In this document: piece after piece, positions 1 through 13,095 of the stretch
How the letters are laid out: every line of letters begins with the position of its first letter
How positions within the stretch are numbered: the stretch's first letter is position 1
From: Scatophagus argus
Lineage: Eukaryota > Chordata > Actinopteri > Scatophagidae
Length of the DNA: 64,000 nt
Direction: 5' to 3'
Assembly (NCBI RefSeq): GCF_020382885.2
Contig: NC_058512.1
Span: 9,884,802-9,948,801, forward strand
Position numbers and translations under genes: made by a program
Notes under the pieces: model-generated
The model's database searches: none
Seen by the model: only the letters and a program-made list of their open reading frames with translations
Told to the model about the DNA's origin: nothing

Positions 1-445
1 TTTAAACACTGACGTTACTATTACTGTACTAAAAGATCTTATCTGAATACCTTAGTACATTATGAGTATTATTCCACTCTGTACTGAACACAAAAAGTAC
101 AGTTTTGCATGTTGATGTAGTGACAAACAAACTGCTGCTGACTAGAAGTGAGAAGTTGTCACGAGCAGCCTGCATGCTTGTCCTGCCTGCTGATGGAGAG
201 GACTGCAAATCTAATAATATAATACTCCTTCTGTTATTATTTTGATCATATCCGAGCAGGATCACACAGACAGCCGAGAGCTAAAAGAAAGCAAATCCAT
301 TTGGAAAGTATGAAACACGGGAACCCTTTTTAATTTCCTCGGAGAGTCAGCCTGTTAGCGCCTGTCTGAGATCACTGCAGGTTATAATATGTCTGGTACT
401 TGTAATAATATTTGTCACGATGTAGGAGCCTCGTCCACACCTCGC

Positions 446-453
446 TATATAAA
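446..453 (+). promoter_or_regulatory. kcnip3: TATA box of the kcnip3 long-form promoter
   Basis: The sequence TATATAAA lies about 300 bases before the first kcnip3 start codon (747). Transcription would start near 476-480 and give a 5' leader of roughly 270 bases, partly GA/AGG-rich (660-705). The motif and its spacing are seen directly. That it drives this gene is inferred. Confidence 0.5.
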
Positions 454-746
454 TTGTTTGCGTCCTCTCTACTTGTTGCAGTGAGAACTTGTGTAGTGTA
501 CGCACTTTGGACTCCTCGGGTCCTTTCGGTCATCTGTGGCGGGTGACGATTATGGGTTTTCAGTGTTTCTCCTCATTTCAGTGTGTCTGAGCAGCTCTGC
601 TCCTCCTTCAAACAGTCCTTTTCTTTCTTGCCTCCCCTCACATCACTGAAGGGTCGCCTGAGGAGCGCAGGAGGAAGAGGAAGAGGAGGAAGAGGAGGAG
701 GATTGCAGCGATTTTTTCTGAAAACAGCGACTCGACTCCAGACGCA

Positions 747-1667
747 ATGCAGGTAAGATAACCATTAATTATACTTTAATGTAGTTATTACTGGAGTAAT
801 ACTAGAATACGCAGCAACTAATTATGATAATATTCCTATATGTGCTTATTGCCTACCTGTTTGACTGTGTATAGTAACTATGAGATGAGCAGCAAGTCTT
901 ACAACTTAGCTGAACATTAGAGAGAAAAACACATTTTAATGAGACACGTATGATTACGTACTATGATCCTTTACATATGCATTAAGTAATTTAATATAAA
1001 AATACTCAGTCACAAGTAAAAGTACAACAGAATTGCTGTTAGAAAACCATACATATATATATATATATATATATGTATATATCAAATAAAGGGACTGATT
1101 ATACAGAATGGCTCCTTTCAAAGTGTTATATAGTATAGTACATGATGTATTACATTATGACGTTGATTATTGTTACCGCAGTAACATCATTTTGCTTTTG
1201 TAGCTGGCTGATCGAGCCAACTTCAATAACTTTACATGCAGTTAGGTCCCATGTATAAAAATCACAATGCATTTCATTTTTTTTTTTTTTTTTTTTGGTG
1301 TTTTGTTTTTAATGTTTGGACCTGCGAAGTAACTAAAACTATCAAATAGTAAAAATTTTGCGGAATGGAAGCATAAAATAACATAGAATTGAAGCACTCG
1401 TGTAAAATATGGATACTTCAAAACGGGAGTACTTGAATAAAGGCGATTTCAAACTTTAAAGAGAATATGCTAACAGAATATGTTAATGGTTGTGTTTCAT
1501 TGACTGAGCTGACTGAGTAACTTCAGGCCAAAATGGTCGGGAACATCACAGGTGCCAAAGGATGCGAGCTCCAAAGCAGAAACCCAGCAGAAGAAATGAA
1601 ATATCCACGTCTTTAAGAGGGGCTGGAGGAAAGAGACTTGGCAGATAAAAGCTTGCGTCTTTGTGTT

Positions 1668-1698
<31 letters not shown>

Positions 1699-4600
1699 CT
1701 CACAAAGGTAACATATGTGATGATCAGTGGAGGTTGGTCGCCCACAGTGTTCACAGTGATGATCACAGGGAGCATCTCACTACTCAGCACACATGGCCTC
1801 AGGTCTTTTAATAATGCAACGCTTTGGATGTTGAAGCCCCGAATCACATTCTCTGCAGATCTTTTAGTTTCTCCATTTTCTCATCATCTAATCACAGAAA
1901 TTATATTTAGTGTAACTGATACTGTTTGATTGGTCTGATATATAATTCGGTTATCCTTAATAAGATACCTCGGAAAATTGTATACCTCCATATAAGTACA
2001 GAACCACTTTTTAGTATTTTAACAGGATTCAGTGTGACTGCATCCCTGTGTGTACAGTACAAGTATCTGCTGTTTATGTGGCTTTTGTATGATACATCAA
2101 GTGTCAGTCTGTCTGTGTTTTACTCATGGTCATCATTCACCTCAACAAGGCAGCCAACTCTGATCTTTTATTGATGCAGTTTTAAGGAGTGTGAATTATT
2201 GAGCAACGTTCTCGATGTTCTGTACGCTCTGGCGTCCCTTCATATTCAAGTAGGGGACCAGGATGACAGAGGAGCTCCCCAGATGGGAGCTCTGTCTATT
2301 TTCTCTCTGCAAACTCTTTACGTTGCATCCACAACAGTCTCTTAAAGAAAGCTGTTTTATTTATAAAACCTGTTATCACAAGGAAGGAAAAGACTTTGCA
2401 GAGATAATAAAAGAAGAAGAGCTTCTAAAAATTCATACAACAAAAGGAACAAAGAAGAAAAATCTAATAAATTAAAGAAAAGCTGAATATGTCACAGTGT
2501 GCAGGATATTGTACAATAACAGTGAAAGTGACTGTGAAGTTTCTTCAAGAAAACTATGCACATTTAAAGCTTCTTTAATACTGCTTAATCCATGTAATAC
2601 ATAAAAAGATAACAACAGATGCTGCAGTGTTAAAATATGTCTGAAAGTATGGAACCTCTAAAATTCAGAAATATCTGAATTTTCAGAAATACTGGATTCA
2701 GAAACGTTGACAGTGTTTTTACAGCTGATGTTTAGCAGGTGTAATATTAACCATGTTCATGTACTTAGTTCAACATGCTACCGTGTTAAGATTTGCTCAT
2801 CTTGCTAATGTGAAAGTAACTATTTTATTTGGTTACGAATCAAAAGTTTTGACCTGATGATGGTACTGGGACCATTCAGACCAGTTTCTTGCAGTTGCAG
2901 TCCAAGCAACAAAAAGGAATCAAGAAGCTCTCACTCAATAAAATCCACCAACTGCAAACAGAGAGGGACCTTAGGGTGAAAACTGAGACCAAAGCAGACG
3001 AGGCTGTTGACATTGCAGATGAACTTCTGCAGACACTGGAGGATAGCAACAACAAGCACAACATCTCAGATAAGGCCTCAGTTACAACCCAGAGGAGAAC
3101 GAGAAGGAGAAAGGAGTCAGAAAATGACTAATTTGAGGCCACTGACGTTGGAGAGGCACTTTGCCAAAAAAATGGCCAAATGCAAAGTGTCCTCAAGGTC
3201 CCAGTAAAGTAAAACAAAGTCTGCTGCCAACAGAGACTAGACAAAGACAACACTTGCCAAGTGAGCATCGATCCCCTTCATTCTTTAATGTCATTCTTTA
3301 GTCTTTCTTCTCTCTCCACCTGGCACCTGATCCTGTCATTTTAATGAAAACGACAGGGCATTGACTCGTGGGATAAGACATTAGAATCTGTAGATACAGC
3401 CTTACCTCTTAGCTTAATTACAATAGAACAAAAACTTGTTTGAAATTTCCATAAAACAGGTAGCTTTTATACACAAATGGGGCTGGAGGAGATGAATGTT
3501 TTTGCTACCACTTTCACAACCTGTGGTCGACAGGGACACACAGTGAAGGTGGTGGTGGTGGTGGGGTATATTAATTGTTTGAGTTGTTCATAAAGCTCCA
3601 ACCAGGAAGAAACACCGAAATTAGAAATGTGAATTCACAAATACTGTCATACAGGATGGGGGAGTGGGCCATGGCCAGCTGGTGCTCATTTGCATTCAGT
3701 TACAAAGATCATCTCATACAAAGCTTTCTCATTTCCCAAACCAACTGCTGGTTAATAATTTAGCTATGACAATGGTGTTATGAAGTAGTTTATGTTAGCT
3801 AATATTATTAACATCCAAAGAAAGTCCCAAAGTACCAGCTGCATGAACCAGACCAATGCTGCCAGTAAAACAGTCTCTTAGTTTTTTCCATTAAATCACT
3901 GACCGCACGAACTGCAAACAGTTGGATAAAATGGCCACCAAAAGTTATGTGAGCAAAGGCCAAAGTTCCATAATGCAATTCGAACAGAACAGAAATACAT
4001 CTGTGGTTTAGTTGGCAAGGACAATTTCTGTTAAATTATACAGTCGCACAGCCAAGAGCCTTGCAGCCACAGAAAGATGGATAAATCTTTGTAATCAACA
4101 CTTTTAAATGTCGAATGAGCAGCGTTTGAGTATTGCCATATTGATTACTGAGGTATTGATCTGTTCATCCATACATCTGCTCACCAGCCATCTGAATGTC
4201 TAAATATAACATGTGCTGCTGGTCCAGCTGTCACAAGAGCCTTACTACATTTCACCATATAACACTATGACATCTCCTTCTGTGTGTGCAAAGAGCTTCT
4301 CTTGTCTCTTTCAGATGACAGTTGTTTTTCTCTGTCTTCTTCAGGCAGACGAGAAGGCAGTGGATGGCGGACTGCTGCCTGATGCCAGTGGGAAAGATCC
4401 AAACCCGAGCGCACAAACAGATGGCTCCAAATGGCAGAAACCACGGTTCTCCCGTAAATCTCTGATGAAGTGCTGTCTTGTCAAGTGGATCATCGCCAGC
4501 ACCACGCAACAAGGGCCAGGTACAGGCAAATAAAGAGGCACATAGGCTAACATACAGGCTACCACCCTATTCATCAGTATATTAAATATATACATGATTG

Positions 4601-7600
4601 TGTGTGAAAGCAGAGGGACAGAGCAAAGCAGGAGTACGGATCTTCGTTCTCCTGCACTCCAGAATGCATGAATTTTAAAGCATCTTCCCATTTGCTGTAA
4701 ATGTTCTTCCCCCTATTCAGTGTTTATAGCACAGACTTTTCCACCAAATACCACTTCATTTCAGAATCTAATCACTTCATGTCATCACTGTTGTATCAGT
4801 GTATCGTAGTTGTATCACAAAAGAAGAAGTGGCACACTCTTAAGATTGACTTCCTGACTGACTGCACCTACATGCCCCCACTTTCTTGGTTTGTCTAAAT
4901 TATTGACATTGCCCTGCAAGCCTGCCAGCCAAAGTTCATCCAACTGTCACTTGACAGGCAGGGCAGATGTTTGTTCGAGCTGTCAAAGAAAGATGACAAG
5001 ATTTCCTTATTAATGTGGAATCTCTTTGAATTGTTAGATCAGTTTCCCTACTGATACCTTAATTTGGCTGTGACAAGCAGACAAAATCTCTGTTCTGCTC
5101 TTTCCGGAAATGACCTGCTGCCATCATGCAGACTTGGTTACCGCTGACTTCTCTCTCTATGCCAACAGACAGATGGGCATGTGCCTCGGACATCACACTG
5201 ATGAAACAAATGCTCTGATGGCTGAAGTATTTTTCCTGTAAAACAGGTACACTACACAACTTAAATATATCCCATTCCTAATTTGGACATCAGTGAAGAA
5301 ATGGTCTCAATCTCCTATTTATTATGCTTTTAAATATATATCCGTTAGGATTGAACCCTATCTTTAACTATTAAAACTGCATTCTGCCAACTCAACAAGC
5401 ATATTTCCTCAATTTGATCGCCATCTAGTGATCTGCAGACATTATAACACTGTCTCTACATATTGTCTGCACTGCCTCCTGTACAGGTGTACTTCATGCA
5501 GAACAACCTAACAGAGAGACACGCTCTCAGAGAAGCAAATATTCCAAACATTGTTTTTAAAAATCATGCAAGAAAAGGTGGATTTTCTCTTCAAGAAAGC
5601 AATACACCATATTATGTACATATTATGAAAGTGAGAGTAACACAGTGGCTAATAATAGCCTTTCAGTTTACCCAACACTAAACATTGGTAGACCAATGTT
5701 TTAACATGACACTCACCCACAGGAGACAAATCTGTTCTGTTTTCACTAAACATCTTCAGCCCTAAAGGGATTATTTGAATTTCCTCTCATAATCTAAGAA
5801 CTGTGACATTAATTTGCACAATTAATTGATCTGACTTGGTGTTAGTAATGATAAAAAAAAGAATATTGTCTGTAGCCTCTCTAGAGGTCATTTCTTGCCA
5901 GAAAAACAAAATACCCAAACTCAATGAAAGACCTAAAAAAGTGCACTAAGACAAAAATACTGAGAGTGCGAGCAAAGTTAAGGTGTTTAATTGTGTGACA
6001 AGAACTTGCGTGATATTTTTTTCATTGATGGCCTCATGCTCTGAGCTGTAATGCTGCTCTCACTGCAGTCATTAAAACCTGATGGTGAGACTGATGGATG
6101 CACTGTCTGCATCTCTGCAGGCTTAAGCCACCTCGCTCTTGTCTGTATTTAATAGAAGAACAGGGATAGCTCAGCACTTACAGTGCATTAAACAGTATAA
6201 TGCTGCATTATTTTTATGGCAGGCGTGTTTCCACATGAGCTCATACATCTTGCATGTTGGTTTTAATGGCTGAGTGTGTCTCTGTCTGGTGAGGAAGGAA
6301 TAACCCACAGATCAAAAACATCAAACTCAAAGGATAACTAGTTGCAGCATTTTATTGAACAATCTGTCACCTCTGATCTCACAGTTTACACCCTGCAGCC
6401 TCATTATCTTCCAATGTGAGGTGCACTTCCTATGAGTGAATGGGACAACAACTTACAGTGTGAGCTGAGAGAGCAGCACTTCAAAAACACAAAACATCTT
6501 AATGCTACTACTTCTTCTTTCCATTTTGTCTCATATGCTGACCTATTTTGGCACAAAATTTTGTAACTGTATGAAGGCATTTGTCACACAGCTCTTGAGG
6601 GGTGTTGCGACCATAGTATATGTTTCTTTTGTATTTTTGGAGCAGCACTATCCCCAGTTCATTAGTTATTTCAGTACTGGATTAACTCAGATATTAAGGA
6701 CGAGTCCATTCACATAAACCCTCCCTGGCTATCCAAATGCATTTCTGGCTCACTTTCTTCCCCTGTTCTAAGACCAATATTTAAGCTCTCAACAATTGAT
6801 TTCCTCTCCTCCCTCAAACTGAGTCCATTATGTTGTGCAGAGTCATCAGTTGTGAACTATACTCATAATCTTTGTTGCTCTTATTTGACCTCCAACACAG
6901 CAGAATCACACAGAGACTCCCTCGTGCCCTAAGAAGTAAGACTTGTCTGTGGACGAGGAGTACTCTCAGAGCACTGCATGTACGCCATGTGGAGCATTTT
7001 ACAGATTTGGCCTCTGAGGCGTGCAGGTCGCCTTTGCAGCACAGATATAATTCAATCCAACTTTACTATTCTTAACTACAATTATTTTACAGTCACTGTG
7101 GTCTCAATGTTTTTCAGCTCTGAGTGAATCCTCCCGAATTATTGACTGCGTATATTGCTGAACGACCTGGTAGACACAAGCAGCGCCACACAGGGCAGGG
7201 CAGCCTCCTTTATTGTAAGTGCTGTTCATATCCCAGCCATCAGCGAATGTGGATCAATGCTTGGTTTTACAGCTTTGCATCCTTGAAATGACTGAGCAAA
7301 TAAAGGCTGCGTGGACTGTCAATCAGAGACTATTAGTAAAGAAATTCCTTCAGTAATAACCCCCCTACACACACACAGAGCTCAGGACAGAGTGAGAGGA
7401 GATAGAGTGAGTGGGGGTGGAGCCCCTGAGTTGATGGAGTTGTTGCAGAGATTCTCAAACAAACTGGACAGGACGTAAAATGCCTGCGAGTGGGAACAGA
7501 GATGGATCGTTTGCGAGTGGCGATAGTTCTGGATAATTTGGGGGAATTAAGTCTCACTGAATTTGATCATTTGGTGCAAGCGCACCTGATGGATTTTGAA

Positions 7601-10600
7601 CTTGTTTACCTAAAGGAGGATGTTATGAAGTCAATCTGTTAGCTTTGTTTTTTCTCTAACTGGTGGTTTAGGTCAGGGGTCCCGTTTAAGTGAGTATAAT
7701 AGCTGACCCCAGCACAAAAACGCTGGGAAAAAGGAAGTGGCTCGATGAAGGAGATGATTGGCGGCAGATGATATTTGTGATGACACAAGCAGTTCAGATT
7801 CAGATTCATTAGCAATAAGTATTCTGCTTAAGCAATATCTAATGCAAAGAAACAATGGGACTCGATGGCATGGAAGTCATTGCCATTGTTGTTGTCATTG
7901 GACTGTTTATTGTTGTGCTCAAACAGTTTGGGATTTGGGAGCCCTTGTCACTGGAAGGTAAGCCATAAAGAGCAGGTATGGCAAAGTTCAGTCGTGATGT
8001 TTATATGTTAAAATGTTCTTTATAGTGTTAGAACAATAATCTTGTCAAGCATTTTTGTTAGTTGATTTTTATGACTGTTACAATAACTTAAAATGGCTGC
8101 AAACTACAGCTGTAAAATTAAATCTTAAATCTCTTCTTAAAAAGTCAAATATTTTAACAGTCTGCGACTTTCTTCTTCCCCTCTCATTTCTTCACCACCT
8201 CTCCTCCATCTCTTCCTGGTCTTTCTCAACTTCCCACTTGTGTTTTGTTCTTGTAAAGATGGTGAGTAGCACCGGTGATGTTCCTCTGTACATTGTTGTT
8301 TTGTTTCGTTTTATCCCAGCCGCTTGTGTAATCTTCTCCCCCTTGAATCTTTTTTTTAACCAAACTTGTCAGTTTTGTCTCTTTGACTACTTTAGTAATA
8401 TCCCGTCTTCATGGCGGACACGGAGACTTGTCAAACACAGATGTTACTGAGAAGATTAACTAGGGACACTGGCTGACTGGTGCACCTAAAAGAAACTTCA
8501 GCATCAGTGTTAGTGACAGCTGCGATTTTATAGTAAGGCAAAGTCTGTGTCTAAAATCACTGTCTGTTTGCTTCCTATATTTGTTTTCAAGCATTTTCTT
8601 GAATATGAAATTTGTGTTCTCTCTATAGACAATAGTGACCTCCAAAAAGTTCATAATGGAGCAAAAAGAAATAGCACTTTAAGTTCTTTAAGCAGGAATT
8701 TGGGTACTACTTTTGCTGTAAATGTGACCAGTGACTGAACAAAAATAAAATCTCAATTTTCAGTTAGAAAGGTCTTTTTTCCTTATTTATTTATTTATTT
8801 GTTCGTTTTTTGCCTGCTAATTATCTGCTTAGTTCCCCTCACTGCACTAATTTCTTCCTGTCACTATTTCTTAAAGTTTCAAGTTGCTCTTACTCATTAT
8901 ATCCCATGCTTCTCTATCAACAAATGCAATACATCTTTTCCTCTGTCTCGTCATTTTTATCCAATACTGTACTCCCTTTTTATCTCCCACCCATTTCCTT
9001 GTCTTACCTTTCCTACTTAAACCCCTCCATTTTTATTTTCAAATTTATGTTTTGTTGGTGTAAAGATGGTAATCATTTTTAGTTTTCTGCCTCCCATCTA
9101 TTTTGGCTTTTTAGTATTTTCAGCTCCAACCCACCCCTCACTTCTTTTTCTTTAGTTCTTGCCTTACCTCTATTTTCTCCCTCCTTTCTTCCTCCCCCTC
9201 TCCCCCCCTTGTTTTCTTTGTTTCCCTCTGACAGACAGCTGTGACAGTGACCTTGAACTCTCCATGGTGCGTCACCAACCCGAAGGCCTCGACCAGCTCC
9301 AAGCACAGACACAGTTCACCCGGAAGGAGCTTCAGTCACTTTACAGAGGCTTCAAAAATGTATGAAAACAATCAGCACAGTTAGCTGTTCATCAAAATAA
9401 ATTCTCATCTTGATTTGAAAGCTTGGATTTTAGAGATGACACATAATTAGACATGACTGCGCAGAAAGCTCTTGTGCATGTTGCCACTATCTCAGGATAG
9501 AAGTTATGTCATGGATGACAGAGTGGGGTTTGGGTGTAAGCACATTGTATGGAATATTTTGTGCATGTATATAGCTGTGCATGAGAGTGTGTGAGTAAAT
9601 TGTTTTATTTATATAATTTCACATTCTTAAAGAGGTAAAAATCATGCAGTAATTTACATTTTAAAAAAGAAAAGAAAGGAAAAAGATCAGAACAGGAGCA
9701 GGGGTGTCCACATATTTTTGGTCATAAAATATATGTTTGCCATGCAGTTGTTATTCAAGTAAATATTTTATCCATGCTTTTGGTGCAGAAAATTTGTTTT
9801 ATTGCATCAGTATACAATGTGAAATTAAAGATTTACGCTTGGCTCAGTCAGCCCATCAATTGAAAAAGTGAAAATCTGTAGTTTTATATATTACCTCTAT
9901 TGTTAAACCTTTGTGTGCTACCAAAACTTTCAGAAGGACACACATGCACAAGTGTATGAGTGACATGATACGTATGCTTGCGGACTGTAGAGGCAGGTAA
10001 TGCATATCGACAGCTAATGATGGTAATGTGCAATTCAAGTTAACAAGTGCCATTAAAGAGAAGAAGAAGAGTGCAAGCTGATGTAAACAATGTAAACAAA
10101 GCTTTAAAGGCTTTTAAACTTAAAGTATAACGGTTTCCGAGGCCTTAACAATGCACATAATGAGCTGTGGTGAGAAATGGTCAGTGTAAACAAAACTTTA
10201 ATGAAGTCTGCATACAGTACCTTTGTATCACTTTACATTGTCCCTTGATTTCAACTGAATCAAGATATAAGAACCTGTTACACTAGCTTGAACATATGTG
10301 CCACCAAGCTCTTCGTTACTGTACTACGCTGTGGTAGCTGCTTTGTGAAATATAATAGAAAATAAAAGTCTTAAAAGGCCTGTGCAGATAATCAGGCTTC
10401 TGGATATCCTGCTTTTTGCCCTCTAGTGGCCTCATTTCTGTACTGCAGTTGGGGAATGTATCTGCACAGTATGATACAATGACAGAACATCAGTAAAACT
10501 AACTAAATGTTATTAAGGGGAAAATTGGTTCATCAGGCATGAGTGATATTTTGCCAACACTGTATTGTGCTGCTCAACTGCGACAGATCAACATTAGGAA

Positions 10601-11766
10601 ATGTGCTTTATAAGCACTGACTTGAATGATATAAATGTTTTTGTCTCTCAACAGGAATGTCCCAGTGGGCTTGTGGATGAAGAAACTTTCAAAAGCATTT
10701 ACTCACAGTTCTTCCCTCAAGGAGGTACAGGGTGAAACTAGTGCAAATTGTTTAGTTTAGATTTCATACATCAATTTCACAATGTTCGAGTAATGAGAAT
10801 TAAGGTGGTAAATCTTCATTAAAACAAACATTTTAATTAATATTTGAATGGCATCAGATCAGAAGAAAACATGAAAAAATGTATTAGACATTATAATGTA
10901 AGAAAAGTTTGTAGAATAAATACTGCACTTAAACAATTGCTCTTATGTGTTCTCAGATGCAACCATGTATGCACATTTCTTGTTCAATGCATTTGACATG
11001 GACAGAAGTGGCTCCATCCGGTTTGAAGTGAGTTCACTTGGGACTGCATGTTTTTATTCTGTGGTCATTCATCACATGTGGCAGGAGTTTAGTTTTATGT
11101 TTGAGTACAAAGATTTTTGTTTGTAGAAAGCCAATTTAAACTTTGTGTTGCTTTCACAGGACTTTGTAATAGGATTATCTGTGTTGCTTAGAGGCTCTGT
11201 AACAGAGAAACTGCGATGGGCCTTCAATCTGTATGACATCAACAAAGATGGCTACATTACTAAAGAGGTATATCCAACAAACAAATCCTCATTTTTTTGA
11301 GAATACACTCTGTTGCAATGTCCTCCTTTCTGCAGATGTGTGTACTGTGTGTCTCTGGTTTTCCTGCAGGAAATGATGGCAATAATGACCTCCATTTATG
11401 ACATGATGGGCAGGTACACCTTACCAAGCGTACGAGATGATTCCCCCTATGAGCATGTGGAGAAATTCTTCCAGGTTTGTTGTCTCTGCAACTACTAAAC
11501 CACACAGCCTAATCAATGCAAACTGATTATACTGTATATTACTGGATCCTTCATGTGTCTGACATTTTCCAGAAAATGGATCGGAACAGAGATGGAGTGG
11601 TGACGATTGATGAATTTATAGAAACTTGCCAAAAGGTAAACCTATCATCAAACTGACTAAAGTGACTAACCAAATGACTGACCAATTTTCTCTTGCATCT
11701 GTTTTATTTTCTCAACAGGATGAAAATATCATGGCTTCCATGCAGCTCTTTGAGAATGTCATTTAG
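747..11766 (+). CDS. kcnip3: Kv channel-interacting protein 3 (calsenilin/DREAM), 256 aa
   Basis: KChIP3 is a calcium sensor of the neuronal calcium sensor family. It binds Kv4 channel N-termini, and the family member is also known as the presenilin partner calsenilin and the repressor DREAM. Coding exons, all with GT-AG borders and matching phases: 747-752, 4345-4519, 9235-9359, 10655-10724, 10957-11027, 11160-11267, 11370-11474, 11573-11635, 11719-11766. They total 771 bases, 256 codons plus stop, the same length as human KCNIP3. Exon 1 codes only Met-Gln. The N-terminus has a double cysteine (MKCCLVKW), a palmitoylation site in the family. The core includes [17 protein letters not shown]1 is degenerate, EF2 is [14 protein letters not shown]3 is [12 protein letters not shown] and EF4 is [12 protein letters not shown]. 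The C-terminus is QLFENVI. The paralogue (a or b) is not resolved. Confidence 0.96.
1051..1082. repeat. (AT)n repeat
   Basis: An alternating AT tract interrupted once by a G. It lies in kcnip3 intron 1. Confidence 0.9.
1672..1698. repeat. (GT)n microsatellite
   Basis: About 13 uninterrupted GT units in kcnip3 intron 1. Confidence 0.95.
2727..2830 (+). repeat. teleost interspersed repeat, decayed copy
   Basis: The segment has the pattern TTTAGCAGGTGTAATATTAACC, then CATGTTCATGTACTTAG, then a GCTA-rich part. I recognise this from memory as a very common teleost repeat whose full copies read TTTAGCAGGTATAATGTTTACC. The copy at about 44275-44456 appears to be the same family in the opposite orientation. 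The family name is not assigned. Confidence 0.5.
7855..7957 (+). CDS. kcnip3: alternative first coding exon of kcnip3 with a transmembrane segment (KChIP3x type)
   Basis: An ATG at 7855 opens 34 codons plus one base and stops at a clean donor (GGAAG/GTAAGCC). The phase-1 end joins exactly to the shared exon at 9235, making codon GAC. The peptide begins [18 protein letters not shown] and continues with a Val-rich stretch, KQFGIW and EPLSLE. Residues 7-22 form a hydrophobic helix near the N-terminus. From memory, mammalian KChIP2x, KChIP3x and KChIP4a carry comparable N-terminal membrane segments that retain Kv4 channels inside the cell and slow gating; this exon resembles KChIP3x. It must use its own promoter within the intron between 4519 and 9235. 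No clear TATA box is seen just upstream. Confidence 0.82.
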
Positions 11767-12251
11767 TTTCTGTAGAAGAACGTGAATCAGTAATGCTGCG
11801 TAGTGCTTCTGATTGCAAGCTTCTGGCCTGAAACAACTGAAATCATCCTGGAAGAAAAACTGGGTCAAGCAAAACATTGGTTAGATTTCACTACAATCTG
11901 GCAAACACTCTTTGTTTTCCCTGTCAAATTGTTTGATGCAGAAAAATGTGCAGAGTTCACCAAATCACTCGAAGAAGAAATGTTGCATGACAGTGTTAAT
12001 TCTGCACATGCAGGAAATGTGAAATTACCAGATGAGCATGAGTGCTTGCCAATATATTGCCAATAAACGCATGCGATGTAAACAACATTGGACACAAACA
12101 CAAAGTTTTATCTTTGACCACTCTGAAACTTGGCAAATGAGGATACTTTGTTACTGTATTATATTGTAAAGAAAATAATTATGTTTCTAATTTTTGAGTG
12201 AAATGTGACACCCAGTCATCGTAACATCGAACCAAAAACTGCTGGAATAAA
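11767..12251 (+). other. kcnip3: kcnip3 3' UTR with two poly(A) signals
   Basis: AATAAA hexamers occur at 12062-12067 and 12246-12251, about 300 and 480 bases after the stop. Either could end the message. An open stretch of 87 codons (11803-12066) lies inside this UTR and has no recognisable motif. Confidence 0.6.
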
Positions 12252-12494
12252 TATATACCTTCACATAACATAATAACTCCATTGAATACCTTGTACCTTG
12301 TTTTTTTTTTTTACATTTTTTATACTATGATTAAAGTCACTTAACTGGTTCAAGCAAGATTAAAACATTTCAAGAATGATGAAAAAAAAAAAATCATCTT
12401 ATACCTAAAATAATGCTCAAATTGAAGATGAATTCAGCGTCACGGCTCAGGCCATGACACTTGTTGTGCTGTTGAGCTGTGGGGACAGCAGTCT

Positions 12495-12698
12495 GTGTCC
12501 ACAGTCACATTGTGAGGACCCATCTGGACCCAAGTCCCCACAACATAAATCATTAAATTTTAATGTGAAGACTTGTTTTAAGGTTAGGTTGAGGTTAGGG
12601 TTGGGATAAGTAAGTAAAATAAGTTTACTGTTATGGTTAAGCGGTGGTTAAACCAGAAAATGATGGAAACACGACTGTGTGTGTGTGTGTGTGTGTGT
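12495..12698. repeat. GTGAGGACC-type repeat ending in a (GT)n tract
   Basis: The sequence GTGAGGACCCATCTGGACCC is followed by CCCCACAACAT, a GGTTAGG-rich part and, at 12675-12698, a GT microsatellite. This order is typical of a frequent fish repeat. It lies just after the kcnip3 3' end. Confidence 0.5.
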
Positions 12699-12704
12699 TT
12701 GTTG

Positions 12705-13095
12705 GGCGTTGCTTCCTAATCCTCAGCACCTGGTGGTTCTCCACACCTGTTCCCACCTGCTCATCAGACTCTTCTTTAAATTCAGTACATCTTCCACTTG
12801 TTGTCAGATGACTGCACCAGCTAGTGGCCATGCTCTATCAACTGCTCTTTCCTTTTTTTTTGCACTTGAGTAACTTTTTGTTGTGTTCTCCTCATTAATT
12901 TGCTAAATTTGCTTTGTGTACCTTTGTGCTTAGAACCTGCTAGTGCCTGCTGTCATTGTCTTGCCTCAATCTGTCAGCAAACCTGCGCCGCTCCTCCACT
13001 CCGTGATATCCACTTCCCTGCCCTCTCCTTCCCACAATTACAATAAACTTTTCATTCATATCCTCTCCTGTTGTCTGCTTTTGGGGAAAAAAATG
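12705..13095 (+). repeat. decayed interspersed repeat with a 3' AATAAAC end
   Basis: The stretch contains CACCTGTTCCCACCTGCTCATC near its start. It ends with CAATAAACTTTTCATTCAT and CTGTTGTCTGCTTTTGGGG. This beginning and end resemble a widespread teleost retroposed repeat known to me from many fish genomes. No coding frame survives. The family name is uncertain. Confidence 0.45.

Larger units (their letters stand above)
753..4344 (+). other. kcnip3 intron 1
   Basis: This intron runs from GTAAGA at 753 to the acceptor TTCTTCAG at 4344. It holds an AT repeat (1051-1082), a T run (1277-1296), a GT repeat (1672-1698), a copy of a teleost interspersed repeat (about 2727-2830) and an unexplained Lys/Glu-rich open segment (2889-3131, see findings). 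No other gene is recognisable. Confidence 0.8.

Noticed and set aside
4213-4344. Extension of kcnip3 exon 2 upstream to 4213.
   Set aside because: The acceptor CTTCTTCAG at 4344 and the exon 1 codons ATG CAG give the family N-terminus; the upstream part is pyrimidine-rich intron.
8210-9075. Two similar pyrimidine-rich stretches ending in GTAAAGATGGT (about 8275 and 9070), which might be duplicated alternative exons.
   Set aside because: The donor phase after ATG does not fit the phase-1 acceptor at 9235, and the similarity is limited to about 23 bases plus low-complexity sequence.
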